Part shown: piece by piece, positions 37,246 through 43,971 of the stretch
How positions within the stretch are numbered: the first letter of the stretch is position 1
Layout of the letters: every line of letters starts with the position of its first letter
Notes under the pieces: model-generated
The model's database searches: none
Told to the model about the DNA's origin: nothing
The model's input: only the letters and a program-made list of their open reading frames with translations
IMG/VR virus record: IMGVR_UViG_3300046697_000236
Location: 1 to 58,275 of that record
Length of the DNA stretch: 58,275 bases
Origin: a virus
Strand: one strand, 5' to 3'
Position numbers and translations under genes: made by a program

Positions 37246-37461
37246 TCAATCCTTAAGGTCAACCAATATCCAACTATCAGCCGATACCAGTTCACTCCTG
37301 CCATTATTCATGCAGGTTTTTTTTCCATTTAATTGAGCAACTGAATCTATTAAATCTAATAGATTCCCTGATAATTGATCAAGTTTTTCTGTCTTGTCGA
37401 TAAGGGTTTTTACTCTGTTTTCAAGAAAATACACCCTGTTTTCTAATTTTTCTTTTGTCAT
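37246..37461 (-). CDS. Cassette ORF, small coiled-coil protein
   Basis: The start MTKEKLENRVYFLENRV gives 71 residues with clear heptads (residues 3-50), so a dimer or trimer is likely. A longer in-frame reading to 37521 has a hydrophobic, non-conserved-looking extension and is rejected. It has its own terminator at 37204-37227. The stretch 37462-37908 beyond it holds no convincing gene; it contains an array core at 37559-37569, attC-like site 3 and an 83-bp empty segment. Confidence 0.5.
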   Translation of the reverse strand: MTKEKLENRVYFLENRVKTLIDKTEKLDQLSGNLLDLIDSVAQLNGKKTCMNNGRSELVSADSWILVDLKD

Positions 37462-37565
37462 ACTTTTAATTGTTTTAAATTTATAATAAAGATAATAAAA
37501 AAATAAAAATTTCCTTCCCAAAAAACTAATTTAATTTATTTCAAAGTTTCTTTGTTCTTTTGCGA

Positions 37566-37740
37566 CTAATGGCCGAGGCTGAGAGGCGTAATGTAATACG
37601 GCTTCTTTCTGTATCATATTACCCTTGCAAGTGGTCAGACGACTAACAGGTCTGTAAACGTAATCGAGCGTATTACAAAAGCCTCAAACTCTCGTCGGGC
37701 AAAACAAAACGCCCGACTACGTTTACAGCCTCGGCCATTG
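37566..37740. repeat. attC-like site 3
   Basis: AATGGCCGAGGCTG (37568-37581) pairs perfectly over 14 bases with CAGCCTCGGCCATT (37726-37739). The cores are CTAAT and CATTGG rather than AAC/GTT. It contains the 19-base repeat also found at 43202-43220. Confidence 0.6.
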
Positions 37741-37815
37741 GGAAGAATTATGCTCGCACGGCTATCCGCACAAAGCATCCACCTTCCACCACACTCACCA
37801 AAAGCAAATTCTTCC

Positions 37816-38126
37816 CAATGAGTCGGGCATAAGGCCGTCCGCACATTCCATCTATGACTTGCGCCTCCCCGCAAAACTCTCACCAACAAGTCATAAATGA
37901 AATAAAATCTATGACTTTTTTCGCCACCACTCACATGATCTATATGAACGTAGTACCCTAAATAACCCAGTACTATTATTAATATAATTTAATACGCAAA
38001 CACCCTTCTGATATTTGACAACTCTGTCATAATAATCACAGTTTGTACATTTTTTTTCCATATTTATATAATTTACATTTCGCACAAAAGTCATAAATTT
38101 TACATTCACTTATGCCCGACTCGTTA
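37816..38126. repeat. Long attC-like site 4 holding an ORF
   Basis: GAGTCGGGCATAAG (37820-37833) pairs perfectly over 14 bases with CTTATGCCCGACTC (38109-38122). At about 310 bp it is too long for a usual attC and encloses the Cys-rich ORF at 37909-38061. Confidence 0.5.
37909..38061 (-). CDS. Cys-rich small protein inside an attC-like site
   Basis: The start MEKKCTNCDYYDRVV gives 50 residues with four Cys (CTNC near the start, CVL in the middle, CEWW near the end) and a basic tail, so a zinc-binding fold is possible. It lies in the loop of attC-like site 4 rather than between GTT...AAC ends. A longer reading from 38109 starts inside the repeat and is less likely. Confidence 0.45.
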   Translation of the reverse strand: MEKKCTNCDYYDRVVKYQKGVCVLNYINNSTGLFRVLRSYRSCEWWRKKS

Positions 38127-38666
38127 CCTGCAATGCCTTTCAACACTTGCGATAGTGTCGTGAATAGCCCCGCCATGTGAAAATAATGCAATTCGCTCAA
38201 CATTAAAGCCTCTATTAACTCCCATTGTGTTACTGTGGTAGCCGAAGGTTATTACAAGTCCATTTGGTTTTAGTATTCTCGGTAGTTCATCTTTAAGTTG
38301 GCGAAACGGTGAGGCTTTAATACCTTTGTACATTTCCATACTTTTACGATATGCGTATGGCGGGTCTAACAAAACCGTAGCAAACCTATCTCCATTCCAC
38401 TCTTTTACAAATTGTAGCGCATCTTTGTTATAGTCTGCCAACGCTTCAATATCAAGGTCGTTTCTTATTTCATCTATATTTAGCTTTGTTTTGCCAGCAA
38501 ATAAATTAAGCGTCTTGCCTTCGCACGTTTTTTCAGTCCACTCCCTAATAGGTTTGATACTAAACGTCCATCTACTTAATGGGCATTTTATGTAATCGAA
38601 CAACGGCACAGCAGGTAACACGGTATATAGTGCATTGCTTCCGTTCTCTGTTTTTAGTTTATCCAT
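38124..38666 (-). CDS. Cassette DNA methyltransferase (DPPY type)
   Basis: This 180-residue protein has a SAM-binding motif (LNLFAGKTKLN) and a catalytic DPPY (ATVLLDPPYAYRKS), with a closing PNGLVITFGYH segment, as in N6-adenine or N4-cytosine methyltransferases. A target-recognition domain is not evident, so specificity is unknown. The stop codon lies in the array core (GGTAACG). The first ~20 residues cross an attC-like site (38615-38729), so the true start may lie near residue 20, at a GTG or TTG before YIKCPLSRW. No restriction enzyme is adjacent. Confidence 0.75.
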   Translation of the reverse strand: MDKLKTENGSNALYTVLPAVPLFDYIKCPLSRWTFSIKPIREWTEKTCEGKTLNLFAGKTKLNIDEIRNDLDIEALADYNKDALQFVKEWNGDRFATVLLDPPYAYRKSMEMYKGIKASPFRQLKDELPRILKPNGLVITFGYHSNTMGVNRGFNVERIALFSHGGAIHDTIASVERHCR

Positions 38667-38729
38667 AATTTTAACTTTTGTATTTCAATTTTAGTTTTGT
38701 GATGCAACGCACCATATACCCAATCGTTA
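38615..38729. repeat. attC-like site 5
   Basis: GGTATATAGTGCATTGC (38622-38638) pairs at 15 of 17 places with GCAACGCACCATATACC (38704-38720). The cores are GTAAC and CGTTA. It overlaps the start of the methyltransferase ORF. Confidence 0.6.
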
Positions 38730-38778
38730 TACCGCAATCCTTCCCAGCTCACACAATCCACCCCCAAAGTATTGCGGT

Positions 38779-39069
38779 ATAACGGGCGAGCGCATTCGCA
38801 CACCGCTGTGAAGGACAGCGGATAACACCACATAAAGCAAATTTTATAATCTTAAATTTCACGCACAATCTGTTTTTCATCTATTTCTATCATTGAATCA
38901 TCATCAAAATCATCTCCATCGTAATACCATGAATTAAACATCCAATGCGCAACGTGCCAAAATGGTTTATCTGACCATTTATAACCTAATACCCAATAAT
39001 AACCATCTTCTCTTTTCATATATCCAAAATTTAAAATTATAAAACTTGCCTTATGCGCTCGCCCGTTAT
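38779..39069. repeat. Long attC-like site 6 holding an ORF
   Basis: ATAACGGGCGAGCGCAT (38779-38795) and ATGCGCTCGCCCGTTAT (39053-39069) form a perfect 17-bp inverted repeat. The 60-bp segment to its left (38725-38784) is bounded by a perfect 14-bp repeat and carries no gene. The site encloses the ORF at 38852-39019. Confidence 0.55.
38852..39019 (-). CDS. Small acidic protein inside an attC-like site
   Basis: The start at 39019 (MKREDGYYWVLGYKWSDKPF) gives 55 residues rich in Trp, Tyr and Asp. A longer reading from 39124 runs through the array core at 39053-39069 and is rejected for that reason. No family is recognised; the acidic aromatic composition recalls DNA-mimic or immunity proteins, but this is speculation. 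Confidence 0.45.
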   Translation of the reverse strand: MKREDGYYWVLGYKWSDKPFWHVAHWMFNSWYYDGDDFDDDSMIEIDEKQIVREI

Positions 39070-39137
39070 GTTCAATTAAATATTTTAAAAGTTTTTTGCC
39101 CACGCTCTCTTTCAATTTTTTCAAAATTGTGAAAAGG

Positions 39138-39716
39138 TTAGTTAAACCATCTAATTACTGTTTCGCCTTTAAATCCTTTCTCCCAAACATACCACGCATA
39201 GCAATTAGCAGAAGGTGTATTGTATTTCACAAAGTCTGCATTTTTAGCTAACAGCAATCTACTGCTGCTCACATAAACATATTTCGGAGGGTATGCTTTC
39301 AAAAATGGTTTTCGCCTTTGTCCTTCTAAAAATTGTATTCGCATAAGCATTACTACTTTACTTCCATCATCTACTAATCTCAATGCGTGTTCGCAAAATT
39401 GTTTCGCATCTCCGTATGGTGGGTTGGTAAGTATATCTCCATTCCAAGTTTCTAATTGCTCATACAAGTTTATTCCTGTTTCGCCATATCCTCTATCAAT
39501 CAAATCACTTGCCCTGCCAAGCAATCCTTTTGCTTCTAACACCTTTGCTAAATGCCCTTCACCACAGGCACACTCCCAAACATTTTTCAATTCTATTTCG
39601 GGCAAAAATATTTCTAATGCTTTCGGGTCGGTTGCGTAAAAATCATTTTCTTCTCTTTCTCCGTCAGCGTGAGCAGATGCTCCTAATGTTGTAAAATCTC
39701 CTTTTTTCATAATCAT
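39138..39716 (-). CDS. Cassette DNA adenine methyltransferase (NPPY type)
   Basis: This 192-residue protein has motif I (NVWECACGEGHLAKVL, about residues 45-60), the acidic residue after strand 2 (ASDLIDRG) and catalytic NPPY (GDILTNPPYGDA, about 95-106). A C-terminal part (VMLMRIQFLEGQ) fits the N6-adenine class. It is shorter than most stand-alone enzymes. It lies in the segment 39065-39814, whose ends GTTATGTT/AACATAAC pair; a further inverted pair of about 22 bases lies at 39077-39098 and 39755-39776. Confidence 0.8.
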   Translation of the reverse strand: MIMKKGDFTTLGASAHADGEREENDFYATDPKALEIFLPEIELKNVWECACGEGHLAKVLEAKGLLGRASDLIDRGYGETGINLYEQLETWNGDILTNPPYGDAKQFCEHALRLVDDGSKVVMLMRIQFLEGQRRKPFLKAYPPKYVYVSSSRLLLAKNADFVKYNTPSANCYAWYVWEKGFKGETVIRWFN

Positions 39717-39806
39717 TGTTTTAAGTTGTAAATAAATCCCACCGCACCCCTCTCAAAAAAACTTTTAAAATATTTAACTGCCCTTCGCTCGAAAACCCTA
39801 CGCACC

Positions 39807-39882
39807 AACATAACACCGTATATACGCTATTCTCCCACCCACAAGCAACGCACAACAGCGCATATACTTTTTCGTTAGGTGC
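39807..39882. repeat. attC-like site 7
   Basis: This is a compact site of about 75 bp. GTATATACGC (39818-39827) pairs at 9 of 10 places with GCGCATATAC (39858-39867). Read leftward the outer core is ACCTAAC, which fits RYYYAAC exactly, and the other end is GTTATGT. This is the most classical site of the array. Confidence 0.7.
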
Positions 39883-39886
39883 AATA

Positions 39887-40786
39887 TTAAAAAATAGCCC
39901 CACCGCACATCGGCTTTTTCAAAGCCGTTTGGATAGCTACATCGTAAGTTACACCATTGTTTTTATAATTCATTCCTATTTCAAATGCTTTTGGTTGTGT
40001 TTCTTTTAATCTTATAAATCTATCGTCTTTGTGGCAACCAAATCCACAAATCATACAGCCTGTCTGTGTTTCTCCTTTGTCGTAAATTTCACAATACGGT
40101 ATTTTGTTTTGTTTTATAAAGTTCCATTTATCTTCATCAGTCCAAATACTTATCGGATAACTTGCAGGTCTATTCACTTCAAAAGCATTGCATCCAGTAG
40201 TTAAGTATTTTTGTAGTCTTAATCTGCTTTCATTTACAGAAGTTCCGATAATTGGAAATAGCTTATTTTCTTTTTCATACTTGTATGCAGGTCGCTTCTT
40301 TAAGTGGTAACAGCATTTTTCTGAAATATCAAATGGTGTATTTATTAAGTGTTGCCATTTATTTGATATTTTGCCCTGATTTCCTTTTCTGCCATTCAAT
40401 CTAAGTTCTAAAAGTTTTTCACTTTTTGTTGTTCTTGCTTCCCTTATGTATTGTGCCTGTTCTTTTGATATTAAGGGAAATCCACATTTTTCAATAACTG
40501 ATTTTAAATTCATTTCAGGCTGTATTTTCACACAGTCAATTTCTTTTATGAACTTATAAATCTCTGGAAATTCATTTGTAGTATTGAAAAATACTGCTTT
40601 AATATCAGGTTTAATAATCCTTGCTAAATGCAGTAATATTGTGCTGTCTTTACCTCCACTAAAAGAAACATAAGCATTTCCATTTGAGTAAGTCAAAGCA
40701 TTTTCAATAGTAAAAAGTGAATGGTCAATCTTTTGGTCAAGTGTCCAATTCAATCTTTCGTTTAATATTTCTCTTGTAATTATCAT
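39887..40786 (-). CDS. Cassette PAPS-reductase/DndC-like PP-loop protein
   Basis: This ~299-residue protein has the PP-loop SFSGGKDST (about residues 42-50) and an ATP-pyrophosphatase fold as in phosphoadenosine phosphosulfate reductases, and a Cys pair with TGCMICGFGCHKD near 245, as in DndC-like enzymes that may bind Fe-S. Such proteins activate sulfate or a nucleobase. In phages they have been linked to DNA modification. Its stop is nine bases before ACCTAAC. The IS element split this cassette just upstream of its start. Other Dnd genes are absent. Confidence 0.75.
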   Translation of the reverse strand: MIITREILNERLNWTLDQKIDHSLFTIENALTYSNGNAYVSFSGGKDSTILLHLARIIKPDIKAVFFNTTNEFPEIYKFIKEIDCVKIQPEMNLKSVIEKCGFPLISKEQAQYIREARTTKSEKLLELRLNGRKGNQGKISNKWQHLINTPFDISEKCCYHLKKRPAYKYEKENKLFPIIGTSVNESRLRLQKYLTTGCNAFEVNRPASYPISIWTDEDKWNFIKQNKIPYCEIYDKGETQTGCMICGFGCHKDDRFIRLKETQPKAFEIGMNYKNNGVTYDVAIQTALKKPMCGGAIF

Positions 40787-40838
40787 AATGTGAAAATAAA
40801 AATTTCCCACGCTTCGCTATTTTTTAAGTATTAATGCA

Positions 40839-42103
40839 AAAGAAATCCCCTATCCCTTTAGGGTAGCGGGATGAATTTTGCCTGTTTTTGTTTGTTATTA
40901 TGGTTATTAATCGTATATTTGCATTGTGAGAGCGTATAAATTCAGAATATATACTACAAGAAAACAAGAGGAGTTGCTGCAATTCACTCTTAATCATTGC
41001 CGTTGGCTTTATAACACAGCGCTTCAACAGCGAAGGGATGTTTATAGGAGTACGGGCAAAAGCATTGGTTATTCCATCCAGCAAAACGAAATGCCTCTTT
41101 TGAAAGATCAGTTTCCCGAATACAGACAGATTCATTCTCAGGTCTTGCAGAGCGTTCTTAAACGTGTTGATCTGGCCTACCAAAGTTTCTTTCGCAGGAT
41201 TAAGCAAAAGGGAGAAAAAGCCGGATTTCCTCGCTTTCACGGCAAAGAACATTACGATAGCTTCACCTACCCCCAAAGTGGTTTTTCGTTTACTAAAGGC
41301 AAAAACAGGATTAATCTTTCCAAGATAGGACTGGTAAAAATTAAACTTCATAGACAAATTCCTCTTGGCACTCAAATAAAAACCTGCACAATTAAAAGAG
41401 AGAGCGATAAATGGTATGCCATTTTCTCCTGTATGCTTTCTAATCCAGCCCCAAAAAAGAAAGCCGTTACAAATGTTATCGGTATTGATCTGGGGTTGAC
41501 CGATTTTGCCGTATTGAGTAATGGAGAAGAAATTGCCAATCCCAAATATCTGAAACAGTCTGAGGATAAACTTAAAGAAATTCAAAGCAAGTACTCTAAA
41601 GGTAAAAGCAAGAAGGTTAAACGACAGATTGGTAATCTTTATCATAAAATCACTAATCAGCGCAACGATTTTCAGCACAAACTTTCTTATAAATTGGTAA
41701 ATACTTTTGATCTTATTGCTTATGAAGATTTGAAAATAAAACAAATGATTGAAGATAATAAATTCAATCTTCAAAAACATATTTCCGATGCCGCTTGGGG
41801 TAAATTTATTTTTATGCTTAAATACAAAGCTGAAAACGCTGGTAAGTATTGCATAGCAGTAAATCCAAAAGGCACAACGCAAAGGTGCAGTCATTGTAAC
41901 TCTGTTGTGAAAAAAACGCTCTACGAACGCTCTCACAAGTGTCCTGCTTGCGGTTTTGAAACAACAAGGGACATCAATGCTGCACTGAACATTGAAAAGC
42001 TGGGTATCAGCTTGGTTGATAAATCTGTATGTTCTGATATAGTTCATCCTTTTTTGTTTTCCGAAGCCGCTTCGCCTTTAGGCAAGCGGTAGTTCACTAC
42101 AGA
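40839..42103 (+). mobile_element. IS200/IS605-family element with TnpB only
   Basis: The element carries one gene, tnpB, and lacks the TnpA transposase, so it depends on another copy. Subterminal hairpins fit the family: left at about 40847-40870 (CCC..TACCC-like stem with TTTA loop) and right at 42067-42089 (CCGCTT, bulged C, GCC, TTTA, GGC, AAGCGG). The flanking array repeat, GCTATTTTTTAA... on the left and CACCTAAC on the right, is restored if the element is removed. Ends are uncertain by a few bases. Confidence 0.75.
40926..42092 (+). CDS. tnpB: TnpB RNA-guided nuclease (IS605 OrfB)
   Basis: This full-length protein of 388 residues keeps all hallmarks: N-terminal HTH domain (AYKFRIYTTRKQEELL), RuvC-I Asp (VIGIDLGLTD), RuvC-II Glu (LIAYEDLKIKQM), a zinc ribbon (CSHC...CPAC) and RuvC-III Asp (TTRDINAALNI). 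TnpB cuts DNA using an RNA from the element's right end. The last codons run into the right-end hairpin, so the guide RNA overlaps the gene's 3' end. It is the only plus-strand gene within the array, which marks it as a late arrival. Confidence 0.92.
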   Translation: MRAYKFRIYTTRKQEELLQFTLNHCRWLYNTALQQRRDVYRSTGKSIGYSIQQNEMPLLKDQFPEYRQIHSQVLQSVLKRVDLAYQSFFRRIKQKGEKAGFPRFHGKEHYDSFTYPQSGFSFTKGKNRINLSKIGLVKIKLHRQIPLGTQIKTCTIKRESDKWYAIFSCMLSNPAPKKKAVTNVIGIDLGLTDFAVLSNGEEIANPKYLKQSEDKLKEIQSKYSKGKSKKVKRQIGNLYHKITNQRNDFQHKLSYKLVNTFDLIAYEDLKIKQMIEDNKFNLQKHISDAAWGKFIFMLKYKAENAGKYCIAVNPKGTTQRCSHCNSVVKKTLYERSHKCPACGFETTRDINAALNIEKLGISLVDKSVCSDIVHPFLFSEAASPLGKR

Positions 42104-42236
42104 CACCTAACACGTGCTATAAGCAATAGCGGGTTCGCTGGTTATTTGAAGTTCTGTATCTCGTTCAATCATTTATTGTAATTTGAAAGTTTATCACTCG
42201 TATTCCGCTACTGCTCAGAGCACCACCGTTAGCAGT
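42104..42236. repeat. attC-like site 8
   Basis: GTGCTATAAGCAATAGCGG (42114-42132) pairs at 16 of 19 places with CCGCTACTGCTCAGAGCAC (42205-42223). The cores are CACCTAAC and CGTTAGC. It is about 130 bp long. It directly adjoins the IS right end. Confidence 0.65.
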
Positions 42237-42240
42237 AATA

Positions 42241-43086
42241 CTACATTCCATCTCCGAATAAAGTTTTCTGCGTTAAATCTTTTTCTTTTCTTTTTTCTCC
42301 CGCCCTTTTTAAAATCAAATCAATATTACTTTGTTCTTTATCAATTAGTAGGTAGTTTCTATTTGTATCAATGCAAACAAGTCCAGTAGTTCCACTTCCT
42401 GCAAAGCAATCCACTATCAAATCACCTTCGTTGCTAAAACTTTTTACAAAAAACTCAACCAACTTTTCAGGGAATGTTGCTGAATGGTCGCTCTTTAAAG
42501 TAAATTGGTTGCTTACATTATTTACGTTTACAACATTTGAAGGTCTTGCAAATTCAAGGTTTCTTATATTGGTTGTGTTCATTCCTGTCATACCACTTCC
42601 GTTTTTTGGCGCACCACATTGTTTTCTGTATGTTCTTGCAATACTTTCTTCCTTCATTGGCGTTCCGCAAGCAATCGGGTTAAATGTTATTTGGTTTGGG
42701 TTTCCTTTTGTAAAGTGGTAAACAGGCTCAAAAGCGTTTTTAAACCTACCTTTCAAACTACCTGGAAATGCGTTTTTAGTCCAGCAATATTCTTCTACAA
42801 ATAAAAATCCAAGTTCCTTTTTTAGCATAATAACCAATTCAAAAACGTATAAACTTCTTTCTCCTTTATTGGTATGCGGTTTTATATTCAAAAAGAAACT
42901 ACCAGTTGGCTTTAAAACCCGTTTAACCTCAATCGCAATAGGTTTGAACCACTCTAAATATTTATCTTCTGCAATACCACCATAGGTATTTTTTCTCCTA
43001 TCTGCATAAGGTGGCGAAGTAAATACCATATCCACGCTATTGTCAGCAAGTTTTTTTAGTTCGTTTTCACTATATCCGTGTATTAT
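42241..43086 (-). CDS. Cassette DNA methyltransferase (TSPPY, beta type)
   Basis: This 281-residue protein has the motif order of beta-class enzymes: catalytic TSPPYADRR near the N-terminus (about residue 24) and the SAM site CFAGSGTTGL near the C-terminus (about residue 235). TSPPY is usual for N4-cytosine or N6-adenine methylation. The start MIIHGYSENELKKL is preferred over the ATG at 43167 because the longer reading runs through the array leader. Its TAG stop lies ten bases from the core TGCTAACG. The segment ends (GTTAGCAGTAATAC, GTACTACTGCTAAC) pair at 13 of 14 places. Confidence 0.82.
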   Translation of the reverse strand: MIHGYSENELKKLADNSVDMVFTSPPYADRRKNTYGGIAEDKYLEWFKPIAIEVKRVLKPTGSFFLNIKPHTNKGERSLYVFELVIMLKKELGFLFVEEYCWTKNAFPGSLKGRFKNAFEPVYHFTKGNPNQITFNPIACGTPMKEESIARTYRKQCGAPKNGSGMTGMNTTNIRNLEFARPSNVVNVNNVSNQFTLKSDHSATFPEKLVEFFVKSFSNEGDLIVDCFAGSGTTGLVCIDTNRNYLLIDKEQSNIDLILKRAGEKRKEKDLTQKTLFGDGM

Positions 43087-43124
43087 CATATTTTTAATTT
43101 TTTCAAAATTATTTTTGCCATCGC

Positions 43125-43307
43125 TCAAAAAAAGAAAAGAAAAAGGTTCGGTTCTTCGATTGAGCATTTGTGGTTTAAATCCGTACTACTGCTAACATCG
43201 TGCTGAGAGGCGTAATGTAAAAACCAAGCAATGTTTTTATCTGTTTGCGTTTTAGAATTGTAACCAGTTATTTCTTTTTGTTTTGGTAATTTTTCTGTTG
43301 TTGTCAT
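43125..43307 (-). pseudogene. Small operon gene cut by the array
   Basis: The start (MTTTEKLPKQKEITGYN) is spaced like a true operon member: TAATATG after the previous stop. From about residue 36 the reading enters the array core (GATGTTAGCAG) and ends in low-complexity FLFFF inside the neighbouring cassette. It is best read as a gene whose 3' end was replaced by the array. The 19-base repeat at 43202-43220 codes for part of its LHYASQ segment. Confidence 0.5.
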
Positions 43308-43308
43308 A

Positions 43309-43452
43309 TTATTTTAATGATTTTATTAATTCTTCCAGTTCATTTGTTTTTAATCCACGCAAGTATGCATCGCTATACCCTTTTTTTAACAACTCTTTTC
43401 TCATAGCAAGTCTGCGAGTATATTCCTTCCCGGCGTAAGTGCTTATCGGCAT
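43309..43452 (-). CDS. Small basic protein
   Basis: This 47-residue helical protein (MPISTYAGKEYTRRLAMRKE) is spaced tightly between its neighbours in the replication operon. No family is recognised. Confidence 0.5.
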   Translation of the reverse strand: MPISTYAGKEYTRRLAMRKELLKKGYSDAYLRGLKTNELEELIKSLK

Positions 43453-43455
43453 GTG

Positions 43456-43971
43456 CTATCGCTTAGATTTACCTTTGAATTCAATCTTCTGATTTTTTTC
43501 AACAAATTGTATTTCGCCGGATTGCAGTTGTTTTACGGTAGTATCAAAAGTACACGTATTGGCATATTGCTTCTGTTCCTTCCGATAAAAAAATGCCTTT
43601 CTTCCAATTTCGTCCCATTCTTTTTCTGTGGTAGTTCTATGATTCCACGCTATCATCCAGTCGGGTTCTTGATCCGCTTCTGCTTTTCTAAAAAACACCT
43701 TCTTAAAATTAACAATCAGTGTTTTGGAATTTAACTTATCTAATTCAATTGTTCCTCCGGCAATTTGAGCGAAAAATGTTACGAGCAAACCACGTCTATA
43801 GTTTCCGTAGCGGGATAAAACAAATTCCATAAATTCCGATAGCCATGTTGCGAAATGGGTTCCGTCTGGTTTTGCCTGCCCTATCGATACCATTGTTTTT
43901 GCCATAAGTTCCGCAATTATTTTTCTCAAGTCAATTTCTGGCAATTCTTTTATTTTTAAATTATTATCCAT
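43456..43971 (-). CDS. Hypothetical replication-operon protein
   Basis: This 171-residue protein has a helical N-terminal region (residues 15-60) and a Lys-rich C-terminal tail (KNQKIEFKGKSKR). It overlaps the initiator gene by eight bases, so it may be a helicase-loader or a replication accessory, but no motif proves it. Confidence 0.5.
   Translation of the reverse strand: MDNNLKIKELPEIDLRKIIAELMAKTMVSIGQAKPDGTHFATWLSEFMEFVLSRYGNYRRGLLVTFFAQIAGGTIELDKLNSKTLIVNFKKVFFRKAEADQEPDWMIAWNHRTTTEKEWDEIGRKAFFYRKEQKQYANTCTFDTTVKQLQSGEIQFVEKNQKIEFKGKSKR

Larger units (their letters stand above)
36172..43196. mobile_element. Integron-like gene-cassette array
   Basis: Nine segments bounded by GTT...AAC inverted repeats alternate with eight AAC...GTT hairpin sites. 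Segments: 36172-36348, 36457-36925, 37070-37569, 37737-37819, 38123-38619, 38725-38784, 39065-39814, 39874-42111 and 42228-43196. In an integron cassette the 5' end (TTRRRY) is complementary to the start of its own attC, and this is what is seen, for example GTTAGAGTTCAA with TTGAACTCTAAC (36457, 36914). The hairpin sites differ in sequence from one another, as attC sites do. All recognised ORFs point leftward. Two segments (83 and 60 bp) have no gene. Confidence 0.65.

Noticed and set aside
37635-37934. 99-residue minus-strand ORF in the array
   Set aside because: It runs through attC-like site 3, an empty 83-bp segment and the next repeat; the Arg/Cys/Gly-rich sequence reflects hairpin DNA, not a protein.
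39887-40786. Complete Dnd phosphorothioation or BREX-like system
   Set aside because: Only the DndC/PAPS-reductase-like gene is present; no DndB, DndD, DndE or cysteine desulfurase was seen.
40824-42047. 407-residue minus-strand ORF opposite tnpB
   Set aside because: It is the antisense shadow of the intact TnpB gene; composition (Phe/Ile-rich, low complexity) is typical of reverse reading, and it shows no motif.
38124-43086. Classical restriction-modification system
   Set aside because: Three methyltransferases are present but no endonuclease or specificity subunit was found next to any of them.
36172-43196. CRISPR array
   Set aside because: The repeats are inverted pairs that differ from site to site, spacing is irregular and genes lie between them; no direct repeats of constant length and no Cas genes.
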